Assembly: GCA_029777225.1 (NCBI GenBank)
Contig: JAKOSR010000004.1
Coordinates: forward strand, 1 to 17,507
Reading direction: 5' to 3'
DNA from: Chloroflexota bacterium
GTDB lineage: Bacteria; Chloroflexota; Anaerolineae; Anaerolineales; Anaerolineaceae
Length of the DNA: 17,507 nucleotides
A model generated the notes under the pieces. The model saw only the letters and a list, made by a program, of their open reading frames with translations, ran no database searches and was not told where the DNA came from. The position numbers were made by a program, and so were the translations under genes. Positions within the stretch are counted from its first letter, which is position 1; the number at the start of each line of letters is the position of its first letter. Below are positions 6,836 to 14,561 of this stretch, one piece after another.

Positions 6836-8770
6836 TCAATACTCCGCGACCTCAGACTCCGCTTTCTTGAATTGGCTGTTGTAAAGCTCTGCGTAGAAAC
6901 CATTTTGTTCCAGCAGGCCCTCGTGCGTGCCTTGCTCCACGATGTCCCCATCGCGCAGCACCAGGATTCTATCCGCGTTGCGGATGGTGGAAAGCCTGTG
7001 GGCGATGATGAAGCTGGTGCGGCCTTTCATCAGTTTATCCATGGCTTTCTGGATGAGCACCTCGGTGCGGGTATCCACCGAGCTGGTGGCCTCGTCCAGG
7101 ATGAGAATATCCGGGTTGGCCAGCACGGCGCGGGCGATGGTCAGCAGCTGTTTCTGGCCGGCGGAAACATTGCTGGCATCTTCGTTCAGCACCATATCGT
7201 ACCCACCGGGAAGGGTACGGGTGAAGTGGTCCGCGTAGGCCATATCGGCGGCGTTGACCACTTCCTCGTCGGTCGCGTCCTGCCGGCCGTAGCGAATGTT
7301 TTCCTTGATGCTGCCGTTAAACAGCCAGGTGTCCTGCAAAACCATGGCGAATTTGCTGCGCAGGGTTTCGCGTGAGTAATCCTGGATGTTGACGCCATCC
7401 ACCAGGATTTCGCCGCTATTGACGTCATAGAAGCGCATCAACAGCTTGACCAGCGTGGTCTTGCCGGCGCCCGTCGGCCCAACAATGGCAATTTGCTGCC
7501 CGGGCTCAACTTTCACCGAGAAGTCCTTGATGATGATGTTTTCGGGGTTATACCCAAAGCGGACATGCTTGAATTCCACGGCGCCACAGGCGTTGCACTT
7601 CTTGGAGATGGCTTCTTCGGTATCGGGTGCCATTTCTTCTTCGGCCAGGAAGGCGAAGACGCGTTCAGCCGCCGCGGCAGTCTGCTGCAGCACGTTGGAA
7701 ATATTGGCAATTTGCATCAGGGGGTCCTGGAAGGAGCGTACGTACTGCATGAAGGCCTGGATATCGCCAATTGAAATCTGGCCCCGAATGGCGAGGTAGC
7801 CGCCCAGGATGGCCACGCCAACATAACCCAGGTTGCCAATCCAAAACATGATCGGCATAATCATCGTGGAAAGGAATTGTGACTTCCAGGCAGAATTATA
7901 GAGCGTGCCGTTCAAGCCATCGAACTTATCAACGCTTTCTTTCTCACCGTTGAAGGCCTTGATGATGACGTGACCGCCGTACATTTCCTCCACGTGGCTG
8001 TTTACAAAGCCGAGGTACTGCTGTTGTTGCCTGAAGTAACCCTGAGACTTTTTGACCACCAGGCGAATGAGAACCAGGGACAACGGCACGATAGTCAGGG
8101 CGATTAACGTCATGGTGGCATTGATTGTGAACATCATAATCAGGATGCCGATGACGCTGGTCACCGAGGTGACTATTTGGGACAGGCTTTGGTTCAGCGT
8201 GGTGCTGATGGCGTCCACGTCATTGGTGACCCTTGAGAGCACTTCACCCTGGGTGACATGGTCGAAGAAGCTAAGCGGCAGCACATTAATCTTGTGGGCG
8301 ATTTCCTTGCGGAACCGGTAGGTGATATCCGCGGAAATCAGGACCATCAAAACGCCCTGCACCAGGCCCAGCACCGCCGAAATCAGGTACATAACCATCA
8401 CCCGCAAAAGGATGTTGCCGATGGCGGTGAAGTCCACCCCCACCGGGTCGTTGCGGATCATGCGCATGACGCCCTGGTAGAGCTCCGTGGTGGCGGTTCC
8501 CAAAATCCGGGGGCCGAAGATTGCAAAGACGGTGGATGCCGCGGCCACCAGCATCACCACCAGGATTAGCCAGCGGTACTTATCCAGGTATTGGATGAGC
8601 TTCCGCATGCTGCCCTTGAAATCGTGCGCGCGTTCCCCGGGCATCAGCATGCCTGGTCCTCCGCCTGGTCCGTGCATGGGGCGTCCGGCCGGACGGGCTG
8701 GCGTGGTTGGTGTGGTCGGTTTGGTTTGGTCCGTTGGTTTGTTTGTCATGGTATTCTTCTGGTCGCTCAT
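6836..8770 (-). CDS. ABC exporter half-transporter with canonical ATPase site (heterodimer partner 2)
   Basis: A 644-aa half-transporter: an N-terminal Pro/Thr-rich cytosolic tail (about 9-45), six membrane helices (about 66-365) and a C-terminal ATPase. Walker A is GPTGAGKTT (431-439), the signature reads VSAGQ (535-539), Walker B is ILILD (555-559) with catalytic E560, and the switch histidine is H591. A KKCNACG segment with C392 and C395 marks the junction of membrane and ATPase domains, an unusual place for a CxxC. The ATG at 8770 overlaps the stop of the upstream ABC gene (ATGA) and has GGAGG before it, so the two are translationally coupled. A longer in-frame start at 8824 lies inside the upstream gene and was rejected. 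It probably exports drugs or lipids together with its partner; the substrate is unknown. Confidence 0.92.
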   Translation of the reverse strand: MSDQKNTMTNKPTDQTKPTTPTTPARPAGRPMHGPGGGPGMLMPGERAHDFKGSMRKLIQYLDKYRWLILVVMLVAAASTVFAIFGPRILGTATTELYQGVMRMIRNDPVGVDFTAIGNILLRVMVMYLISAVLGLVQGVLMVLISADITYRFRKEIAHKINVLPLSFFDHVTQGEVLSRVTNDVDAISTTLNQSLSQIVTSVTSVIGILIMMFTINATMTLIALTIVPLSLVLIRLVVKKSQGYFRQQQQYLGFVNSHVEEMYGGHVIIKAFNGEKESVDKFDGLNGTLYNSAWKSQFLSTMIMPIMFWIGNLGYVGVAILGGYLAIRGQISIGDIQAFMQYVRSFQDPLMQIANISNVLQQTAAAAERVFAFLAEEEMAPDTEEAISKKCNACGAVEFKHVRFGYNPENIIIKDFSVKVEPGQQIAIVGPTGAGKTTLVKLLMRFYDVNSGEILVDGVNIQDYSRETLRSKFAMVLQDTWLFNGSIKENIRYGRQDATDEEVVNAADMAYADHFTRTLPGGYDMVLNEDASNVSAGQKQLLTIARAVLANPDILILDEATSSVDTRTEVLIQKAMDKLMKGRTSFIIAHRLSTIRNADRILVLRDGDIVEQGTHEGLLEQNGFYAELYNSQFKKAESEVAEY

Positions 8771-11010
8771 GCCAATTCCTCCTTGGATAACTGCGAATTG
8801 GCGATTTCCTGGTATGTCTGGCAATCCCGCATCAGGTCCTTATGGGTGCCGAGCCCAACCACGCGGCCGGATTCGAGCACCAGGATTTGGTCCGAACCCA
8901 TCGCGGTGGCCACCCGTTGCGTCACAATGAGGACCGTGCTGTCTTTGACCTGGTCCTTGAGCGCGGCGCGCAACATGGAATCGGTCTTAAAGTCCAGCGC
9001 GGAAAAGGTATCGTCAAAAATGTAAATTGGGGGTTTTTTGACCAGCGAGCGGGCGATGGAGAGCCGCTGCTTTTGGCCACCGGAGACATTGGTGCCGTTT
9101 TGGGCAATTTCACGCTCAACGCCGTTGGGGTCTTCAAGCACAAAATCACTGGCCTGGGCAATTCTTAAGGCTTCGTTCATCTCTTCCAGGCTGGCGTCCG
9201 CTTTTGCCAATTGCATGTTCGAAGCGATTGTGCCGCTGAAAAGGATACCCCGTTGCGCGGTGTAACCAATTTCGTCGCGCAGTTCCTGTTGTGTGATATC
9301 ACGAATATCCACCCCGTCCAGCGTGATGCGGCCCTTGGAGACCTCATAAAAACGGGGGATGAGGTTCACCAGGGTGGACTTGCCACAGCCGGTGGACCCA
9401 ATGATGGAGGTCACCTGGCCGGGGTTGGCCGTGAACGTGATGTCATGCAACACATCGGCCTCCGCGTCCGGGTAACGAAAATCCACATCCTCAAAGTGAA
9501 CCACGCCCTTCACCGGTTCTGGCAGCGTCTTGGGCTCGGCCGGGTCTTTAATCAGCAGGGGCGTCTCAAGCACGTCCGCGATGCGGGCTCCAGAGACAGC
9601 CGCGCGGGGCAGGAATACAAACAGGATGGAAAGGTTGATGAAGGCCATCACAATTTGCATGGAATACTGCATGAAGGCAATCAGGTCGCCCACCTGCAGG
9701 GCGGATTGGGCCACCTCATGCGCGCCAACCCAAATGATGGCAATCGACAGGCCCGAGAAGATGAGGTTGATGATTGGGAAGAGGAAGACCATCGCGCGGC
9801 CAACGAAACGCATGTTGTTGGTCAGGTTCTGGTTGGCAACATCGAAACGATTTTCCTCGAATTCCTGCTTGTTGAAGGCGCGTACGACCATGATGCCTGA
9901 AAGATTTTCGCGCAACACCAGGTTGATTTTGTCAATCAGGGTCTGCATGATTTTAAACTTTGGCATCACCGTCACCAAGAGAATGGAAATGACAACAATG
10001 ATGACCGCCACAGCCAGCGCAATGAGCCACCACATGTTCGGGCTCTTATCCAACGCCCGGATGATGCCGATGGTCGCGATAAGCGGGGCGGTGAACGCCA
10101 TCCGCATAATCATGAATACCAGTTGTTGCACCTGGGTGACATCGTTGGTGGAGCGCGTTATCAGGGAGGCCGTGGAGAAGTTTTCAAACTCCGCCGAGGA
10201 GAAGCTGGTCACCTTCTGGAATACCGCGGAACGCAGATCCCGGGCCACGCCGGCCGAAGTGCGCGAGGCCAAAAAGCTGACGGTCAGGGAGGTAATCACT
10301 GAAATCAGGGAGACCAGCAACATCAGGGCGCCAATGCGCAGGATAAAGTTGGTCTGAACTTTTTCAATGCTCATGCCCAGCGCCTTGTACTCCGCGCTGA
10401 CAGCCTGGATGACCACCTGCTTGAGGATGCTGCCCTGGAGCGAGTTCAGGTAGGTGCCAACCTGGGTTTTGAAGGCATCCCTCTGGTCTTGCGGAAGTTG
10501 TTGGATGAGCGTGAAAAGGTCCATCCCCGCGGGTAGCTTGGAAATGTCAAATGGCATGTTGTTGCCAAAGATGGCCTTGGCCTGCTCAGGGTTGTTTTGC
10601 AACAAGCTCACACCCTGGACCAACACCATCGGCCTGGACATCAAGTCCGCAAAGGCCTGGTCATCCTGCGAGGTCAACGCGTTCAAGACGTAGATGGGTT
10701 CCTGCTCAAGCGTTGGGTAAGTGCTCACCAGCCCCACCGCCTCGGCGCTGCCGGGTTCCACGAGGTGGTAACCTGCCAGCACCGCGGTGTGCTCTTCAGG
10801 CGACTGGAACACGGCCAGTTTATCCATGAAGGACGCTCGCACGGCTTCCGGGACGGTCTTTTCAATCCCGTTTTGTTGGATGCCAACATTCACAATCCGG
10901 GAAAGGTATTCCGGCAGTGACAGGTTGGCGTAGGCCATGATGGAGACCATAATCAGGTCCAGGACGATGAGCCCCCAAAAAGGTTTGATATATTTCATTA
11001 TTCTGCGCAT
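8767..11010 (-). CDS. ABC exporter half-transporter with degenerate ATPase site and large extracellular insertion (heterodimer partner 1)
   Basis: A 747-aa half-transporter, some 150 residues longer than usual. After the first helix (about 12-30) there is a long hydrophilic stretch (about 45-220) before the remaining helices (about 222-470), predicted to lie outside the cell. The ATPase has Walker A GSTGCGKST (538-546), signature VSGGQ (642-646) and Walker B IYIFD (662-666). The catalytic glutamate is D667 and the switch histidine is Q698, the changes known for the degenerate site of heterodimeric exporters such as TM287/288, LmrCD and BmrCD. With partner 2 it should form one active and one inactive ATP site. 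The start ATG lies 24 nt after the MarR stop and has only a weak Shine-Dalgarno. Confidence 0.92.
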   Translation of the reverse strand: MRRIMKYIKPFWGLIVLDLIMVSIMAYANLSLPEYLSRIVNVGIQQNGIEKTVPEAVRASFMDKLAVFQSPEEHTAVLAGYHLVEPGSAEAVGLVSTYPTLEQEPIYVLNALTSQDDQAFADLMSRPMVLVQGVSLLQNNPEQAKAIFGNNMPFDISKLPAGMDLFTLIQQLPQDQRDAFKTQVGTYLNSLQGSILKQVVIQAVSAEYKALGMSIEKVQTNFILRIGALMLLVSLISVITSLTVSFLASRTSAGVARDLRSAVFQKVTSFSSAEFENFSTASLITRSTNDVTQVQQLVFMIMRMAFTAPLIATIGIIRALDKSPNMWWLIALAVAVIIVVISILLVTVMPKFKIMQTLIDKINLVLRENLSGIMVVRAFNKQEFEENRFDVANQNLTNNMRFVGRAMVFLFPIINLIFSGLSIAIIWVGAHEVAQSALQVGDLIAFMQYSMQIVMAFINLSILFVFLPRAAVSGARIADVLETPLLIKDPAEPKTLPEPVKGVVHFEDVDFRYPDAEADVLHDITFTANPGQVTSIIGSTGCGKSTLVNLIPRFYEVSKGRITLDGVDIRDITQQELRDEIGYTAQRGILFSGTIASNMQLAKADASLEEMNEALRIAQASDFVLEDPNGVEREIAQNGTNVSGGQKQRLSIARSLVKKPPIYIFDDTFSALDFKTDSMLRAALKDQVKDSTVLIVTQRVATAMGSDQILVLESGRVVGLGTHKDLMRDCQTYQEIANSQLSKEELA

Positions 11011-11034
11011 ATTTTCCGTCCGTTATCCCTGGGT

Positions 11035-11466
11035 TTAGAGTTGGTTGATTTTGCTAACAATCAACCGCAGGGAGGGTTTGATAATCTTGATTTCTTCTTC
11101 GGAAAGCATGGAAACAAGGGTCGGGATCCAGCTGTGGGTCGCCTTGTCCATATCATCCAGGGTTTGCCGTCCTTGCGCGGTCAGTGTCAGGTACTTGCTG
11201 CGCCGGTCTGCCGGGTTGTCTTCCCGCTCCACCAGCCCCATCTCCACCAGGCGGTCCACCAATTGGGACGCTGCCGGCATGCTCACCCCCAACCGCCTCG
11301 AGAGGTCATTGTTGGTGACCTCCTTTTCCTTGGAGATGACACGCAGCGAGTTCACCACGGTGAAGGAATAACCGTGCGCCTGGTTGTATTCAAACATCTT
11401 GCGCATGGACCGCCGCATGGCTTTATCCGCCCATTCAAACATCAGATCCGATATCTCTTGTGCCAT
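11035..11466 (-). CDS. MarR-family transcriptional regulator
   Basis: A 143-aa winged-helix protein. Dimerisation helices at both ends flank a DNA-binding core: recognition helix region NNDLSRRLGVSMPAASQLVDRL (52-73) and a wing with NPADRRSKYLTLT (84-96), the DxRxxxxxLT pattern of MarR proteins. The length is typical. AAGAAAGG precedes the ATG. It is the first gene of an operon with the two ABC half-transporters, so it probably represses their expression and its own, with relief by a transported compound. The promoter upstream overlaps an operator-like repeat. The ligand is unknown. Confidence 0.92.
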   Translation of the reverse strand: MAQEISDLMFEWADKAMRRSMRKMFEYNQAHGYSFTVVNSLRVISKEKEVTNNDLSRRLGVSMPAASQLVDRLVEMGLVEREDNPADRRSKYLTLTAQGRQTLDDMDKATHSWIPTLVSMLSEEEIKIIKPSLRLIVSKINQL

Positions 11467-11485
11467 ACTTAACCTTTCTTAATAT

Positions 11486-11500
11486 TTAACAGCGCTTAAC
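11486..11500. promoter_or_regulatory. Operator-like repeat overlapping the marR promoter
   Basis: TTAAC-AGCGC-TTAAC places two TTAAC units one helical turn apart, with TTAA arms that are also inverted around a GC core. It touches the edge of the -10 box and covers the start site, where MarR self-repression would act. The assignment is positional. Confidence 0.4.
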
Positions 11501-11526
11501 TATACGTGTTTTTTCTAGCCTGTCAA
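11499..11526 (-). promoter_or_regulatory. Sigma70-type promoter of the marR-ABC operon
   Basis: On the minus strand TTGACA (11526-11521) is followed after 16 nt by TATAGT (11504-11499). This is the best consensus promoter in the window. Transcription would start about 25 nt before the marR ATG. Confidence 0.75.
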
Positions 11527-11656
11527 GGCTGATGCACAACGAAAATGAACGGTCTCTTGAAACCTACGTATGGCCGGCAAGGCCAAGCGCGTACTGCAGT
11601 CACCTGGCTGCCAGAAAGCCCCCTATCAATCGTTTGTGGATACGCTGAGGCTTGCG

Positions 11657-12421
11657 CTAACGCTGGAGCAATGAGGCCTGTACCTCGTACCGGTTCACCC
11701 GGCTGAAGTCCCGGTCCATCATGATGAGCGAAAACGTGCCGGGCTGGCTCGCTTCCTCATCCGGTATGTTCACAAAGGTCTGGTCGCAACCGACCACCAG
11801 GTCGCCCAGCTCGTACAAGGTGCCGATAACCAGCACATCCCCGGCCTGCCCCGCGGTGGCAGCATTGAAGACCCCGTTAATCTCATACCAGGCATTGCGG
11901 TTGTCGTATTGCGCGTTGGTCGCCCAGACCGTCCCGTTGAACGCTTCCTGAGCGGGTTGGTAGGAAAGCACGCTCAATTGGTAAGTGCCGTAGTTCTTGG
12001 GCTTGGGCACGTGAAGGTTAAAGCAAGCCTTTCCGCCGGCCGGGATGACGGACTGGAATGGTTCACCCTGCAGCTTGCCCAAAGACTCACCGCTCCGAAA
12101 CGCCAGGAGGTCAGCCTGCACCTGCACCATACTGACAGGCCCGGTGGTATGGTTCACCACTTCACCGACGATGTGGAGGATATCCCCGCCGTCTTTTTCG
12201 ATGTACCAGCTGGAGTTATCAGCCACACCCACGGGGTCAAAGCGGACCACCAGTGGCATGAACAACGTATTTCCAGGAAGGGACTTGGCAGCCGGCGCGG
12301 AGGCAGTGGCCTGCCGTAAAAGGGGCAGCCGCACTCCAAAAAGCACTGCCAGGATGATGACATTGATGGTGATTAATCCTACGAACAGGGCTACTTTTAG
12401 TGGTTTACTTTCTTCCAGCAT
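11657..12421 (-). CDS. Membrane-anchored surface protein with two FxLYD-like repeats
   Basis: A 254-aa protein with a cytoplasmic tail MLEESKPLK, one hydrophobic anchor (about 9-29) and an extracellular remainder. Residues 80-160 read ILHIVGEVVNHTTGPVSMVQV followed by an edge-strand region, the pattern of FxLYD-type beta-sandwich domains. Residues 178-254 (WYEINGVFNAATAG, then VLVIGTLYELGDLVVG) look like a second, more diverged copy. Such domains occur on bacterial surface proteins without known catalysis. The ATG at 12421 has GAGGGAG upstream; a longer frame to 12589 would cross the divergent promoter and has unconvincing sequence. It stands alone, divergent from the next gene. Precise function is unknown. 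Confidence 0.75.
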   Translation of the reverse strand: MLEESKPLKVALFVGLITINVIILAVLFGVRLPLLRQATASAPAAKSLPGNTLFMPLVVRFDPVGVADNSSWYIEKDGGDILHIVGEVVNHTTGPVSMVQVQADLLAFRSGESLGKLQGEPFQSVIPAGGKACFNLHVPKPKNYGTYQLSVLSYQPAQEAFNGTVWATNAQYDNRNAWYEINGVFNAATAGQAGDVLVIGTLYELGDLVVGCDQTFVNIPDEEASQPGTFSLIMMDRDFSRVNRYEVQASLLQR

Positions 12422-12448
12422 GCTTTCTGTGCTCCCTCGGCCTGTTAT

Positions 12449-12478
12449 TCGATAGATTGAGTGCAATGATTGTGCCAA
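12449..12478 (-). promoter_or_regulatory. Candidate promoter for the FxLYD protein gene
   Basis: On the minus strand TTGGCA (12478-12473) and TATCGA (12454-12449) are separated by 18 nt. The -35 matches in five of six positions and the -10 in three, so this is a weak prediction supported mainly by distance to the ATG. Confidence 0.3.
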
Positions 12479-12549
12479 CGCACCTCGTCCATCGGAGAAG
12501 ATCGTCCCCGGTCCCCAAAGGCCTGGCCGCGGGGGCGGCATATCGCGCG

Positions 12550-12558
12550 TGTTATAAT
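12550..12558 (+). promoter_or_regulatory. Extended -10 promoter giving a probable leaderless transcript
   Basis: TGTTATAAT is a perfect extended -10 element. Its last base is 7 nt before the GTG at 12565, so initiation at the usual distance would begin on or next to the start codon. No -35 and no Shine-Dalgarno are visible. Confidence 0.6.
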
Positions 12559-12564
12559 CGCTGC

Positions 12565-13449
12565 GTGTCAGCGCCCACCCAGCCCACACCCAATCGCTCC
12601 TCGCTGCTTTATTACAGCAATGTGTTGCTTGTAGTGCTGGCCGCCTTGCTGACCCTGCTTGCCAGCCTCATGCTATTCGGCCGGGCGTTGGTGGGACCGG
12701 CCATCTTGGTTTTCTTTGCCACGTACCTTTCTTATAGCCTCGACAATCTGGTCGATTGGCCGCGCGACCGCGAACGCTACGTCACGGAGGAGCTGGCCAT
12801 CCTGCGCTACCAGAAGCTCTCCCGCTGGCTCATGCTGCTCAGCGCGGTCGCTCTGGCCGGCATGCTGGTCTGGCAACGGGCCAGTTTCCTGGTGCTTTCC
12901 ATTATCCTCGCCTCGTTCGTGCTTCTGTTCGTCACTCATCGCTCGGGTAATCGCCCCGTGGAAACCACACAGTCAGAGCGCCTCCCTCATGTGCTTTTCT
13001 ATCGCGTGGTGGTGGCAACGTTTTGGTGCCTGGTTTGTGTTTTCATCCCGGTATGGTATGCCGGTTCCCCCATGCCCCGCCAGGCGTTGCATGTGTTTGC
13101 CTGCCTTTGGCCGCTCCTGTTCAACTTCGCGGTCCTTTGGAAGCTCGAGAAATCATCCACCCAATCCCAGTCGAGCTTTTTTGCCTCTCCCCTGGGCAAT
13201 GTGCTGACGGCCATGTGTATCTTTTCAGCCCTTCTGCCCCTCGCGGATGTGTTTCTGCTGCGCCTCTTCCGGCCTTCCTACCTCGTCCTCATACTCCCCG
13301 CGCTATTCTCCGCACTGCTGGCCCAGTCTATCTGGCGTGCACGCCAGGTGACGCGTACCGCGCTTCAGCGCCTGTTCCTGCTTATCATCGCGTTTTGCCT
13401 GTTTTTGCTGGCTTTCTTCACCCTGCTCCCTGCCCATCTTTCCGCCTGA
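12565..13449 (+). CDS. Polytopic membrane protein, UbiA-like in outline
   Basis: A 294-aa protein with about nine hydrophobic helices (near 18-38, 43-58, 88-104, 108-125, 147-166, 174-193, 213-232, 239-256 and 269-289). The loop after helix 2 contains SLDNLVDWPRDRERY. D64 and D68 match the spacing of the first Asp-rich motif of UbiA prenyltransferases (NDxxDxxxD), but the leading ND is DN here. The second Asp motif expected in the other half is missing. So the fold may be that of UbiA, while prenyltransfer is uncertain. GTG at 12565 is chosen because a TGTTATAAT lies immediately before it; the open frame extends upstream to 12400 but that part overlaps the divergent gene. No partner gene indicates a pathway. 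Confidence 0.65.
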   Translation: MSAPTQPTPNRSSLLYYSNVLLVVLAALLTLLASLMLFGRALVGPAILVFFATYLSYSLDNLVDWPRDRERYVTEELAILRYQKLSRWLMLLSAVALAGMLVWQRASFLVLSIILASFVLLFVTHRSGNRPVETTQSERLPHVLFYRVVVATFWCLVCVFIPVWYAGSPMPRQALHVFACLWPLLFNFAVLWKLEKSSTQSQSSFFASPLGNVLTAMCIFSALLPLADVFLLRLFRPSYLVLILPALFSALLAQSIWRARQVTRTALQRLFLLIIAFCLFLLAFFTLLPAHLSA

Positions 13450-13497
13450 AGCGTGTTCATTTAGCACCTAATCCCTCAATCGAGGCCTTTCAGAGGG

Positions 13498-13503
13498 TAC
13501 AAT
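13498..13503 (+). promoter_or_regulatory. Candidate -10 box for a leaderless PfkB-paralogue transcript
   Basis: TACAAT ends 8 nt before the ATG at 13511, so a transcript from it would start at or beside the start codon. AGAGGG (13492-13497) is 13 nt from the ATG, too far for an efficient Shine-Dalgarno. No clear -35 is seen. Confidence 0.4.
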
Positions 13504-13510
13504 TGAATTA

Positions 13511-14449
13511 ATGATCATCACGCTCACCCCAAACCCAAGTGTTGACCGCACTCTGCAGATTGAAAAACTGCGCTTCAATGAAGTGCTGCGCACTGATAAA
13601 GCCCATATCGATTGGGGCGGCAAGGGTTTTAACGTCTCCCGCGCCCTGCGCATTATCGGCTACGACTCGCTGGCCCTGGCCTGGGTTGGCGGGGGCACCG
13701 GCCGCATGGTGGAGCAGGGGCTCAACAAGCTTGGCATCCAGACCGACTTCAACTGGGTGGAGGAAGAGACCCGCACCAACACGGTCGCGCGGGAGGCCGG
13801 CGGTGAATGGTACATCCGGCTGAACGAACCCGGCCCGCATATCCCCCCGGAAGCCATCCAGGCCCTGCTGGACAAGGCCAGCGCTTACGCGAAGGCCGAT
13901 GATGTGTGGGTTGCCTCGGGCAGCTTGCCGCAGGACGTCCCGGATGATTTCTACGCACGACTCATCCGCATCCTGAACCAGGCCGGCGCGCGCGTGTTCT
14001 TTAACGCCAACGACGAACCCTTGCGCCTGGGGATGCAGGAAAACCCTTTCCTGCTGCGCCTGAACGAGGAAGACTCCCAGCATCTCGCCGGCCATCCCAT
14101 CCGGCACCTGGACGACGCCAAACGCGCAGCCCTCAGCTTTTTACGCCAGCGCGTCCCGCATGTTTGCTTCCCATACAGCGAGCAAAATTTCATCCTCGCC
14201 TCCCAAAAGGAAATGGTTATTTCCACCGCGCCAAAGGTGGAACCCCGCAATCTGATGGGCGCCGGGGATGCCCTGCTGGCCGGCCTGGTGCACGGTTTTG
14301 AAAAGAAATTACCCCTCACGGAAACTTTGCGTTGGGCTGCCGGCTTCGGTACCGTGTGGCTCTCGCACGACACGAACCAACCTGTCACACGGGAAGACAT
14401 TTCAGCCATGCTGCCGCGCATTGACGTCCGCCTGATTAGCGTGCTTTAG
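13511..14449 (+). CDS. Diverged PfkB-family sugar kinase paralogue (1-phosphofructokinase-like)
   Basis: A 312-aa ribokinase-fold protein. The N-terminal TPNPSVDR (6-13), DWGGKGFNVSR (34-44) and the C-terminal GAGDALLAG (250-258, catalytic base D253) place it in the 1-phosphofructokinase/tagatose-6-phosphate kinase branch. Compared with the convergent paralogue at 14562-15491, which aligns almost without gaps, three conserved spots differ: DTSG (165-168) is NAND, KPN (183-185) is RLN, and SMG (221-223) is PYS. These contribute to sugar-phosphate and nucleotide contacts in the family. Catalysis on fructose-1-phosphate is therefore doubtful; a different substrate or a regulatory role is possible. 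It follows the UbiA-like gene after 61 nt and ends at the shared terminator. Confidence 0.8.
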   Translation: MIITLTPNPSVDRTLQIEKLRFNEVLRTDKAHIDWGGKGFNVSRALRIIGYDSLALAWVGGGTGRMVEQGLNKLGIQTDFNWVEEETRTNTVAREAGGEWYIRLNEPGPHIPPEAIQALLDKASAYAKADDVWVASGSLPQDVPDDFYARLIRILNQAGARVFFNANDEPLRLGMQENPFLLRLNEEDSQHLAGHPIRHLDDAKRAALSFLRQRVPHVCFPYSEQNFILASQKEMVISTAPKVEPRNLMGAGDALLAGLVHGFEKKLPLTETLRWAAGFGTVWLSHDTNQPVTREDISAMLPRIDVRLISVL

Positions 14450-14496
14450 GCCACGCCTGCCACCCTGTTCCACGTTCAAACATTCTCAATATTAGC

Positions 14497-14520
14497 AAAA
14501 CCCCGCATTTGCGGGGCTTC
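14497..14520. terminator. Bidirectional terminator between the convergent PfkB genes
   Basis: CCCCGC (14501-14506) and GCGGGG (14511-14516) form a 6-bp GC stem with loop ATTT. AAAA lies before it, giving TTTT for minus-strand transcripts, while CTTCGTT follows on the plus strand. It is stronger for the leftward kinase gene. Confidence 0.7.
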
Positions 14521-14561
14521 GTTCTGAGCACGAGGTTGGTAAATTAATCCTGTTATTGGGA

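Noticed and set aside
12565..13449. Naming the nine-helix protein as a UbiA prenyltransferase
   Set aside because: The first Asp motif is altered and the second is absent, so only a topological likeness is supported.
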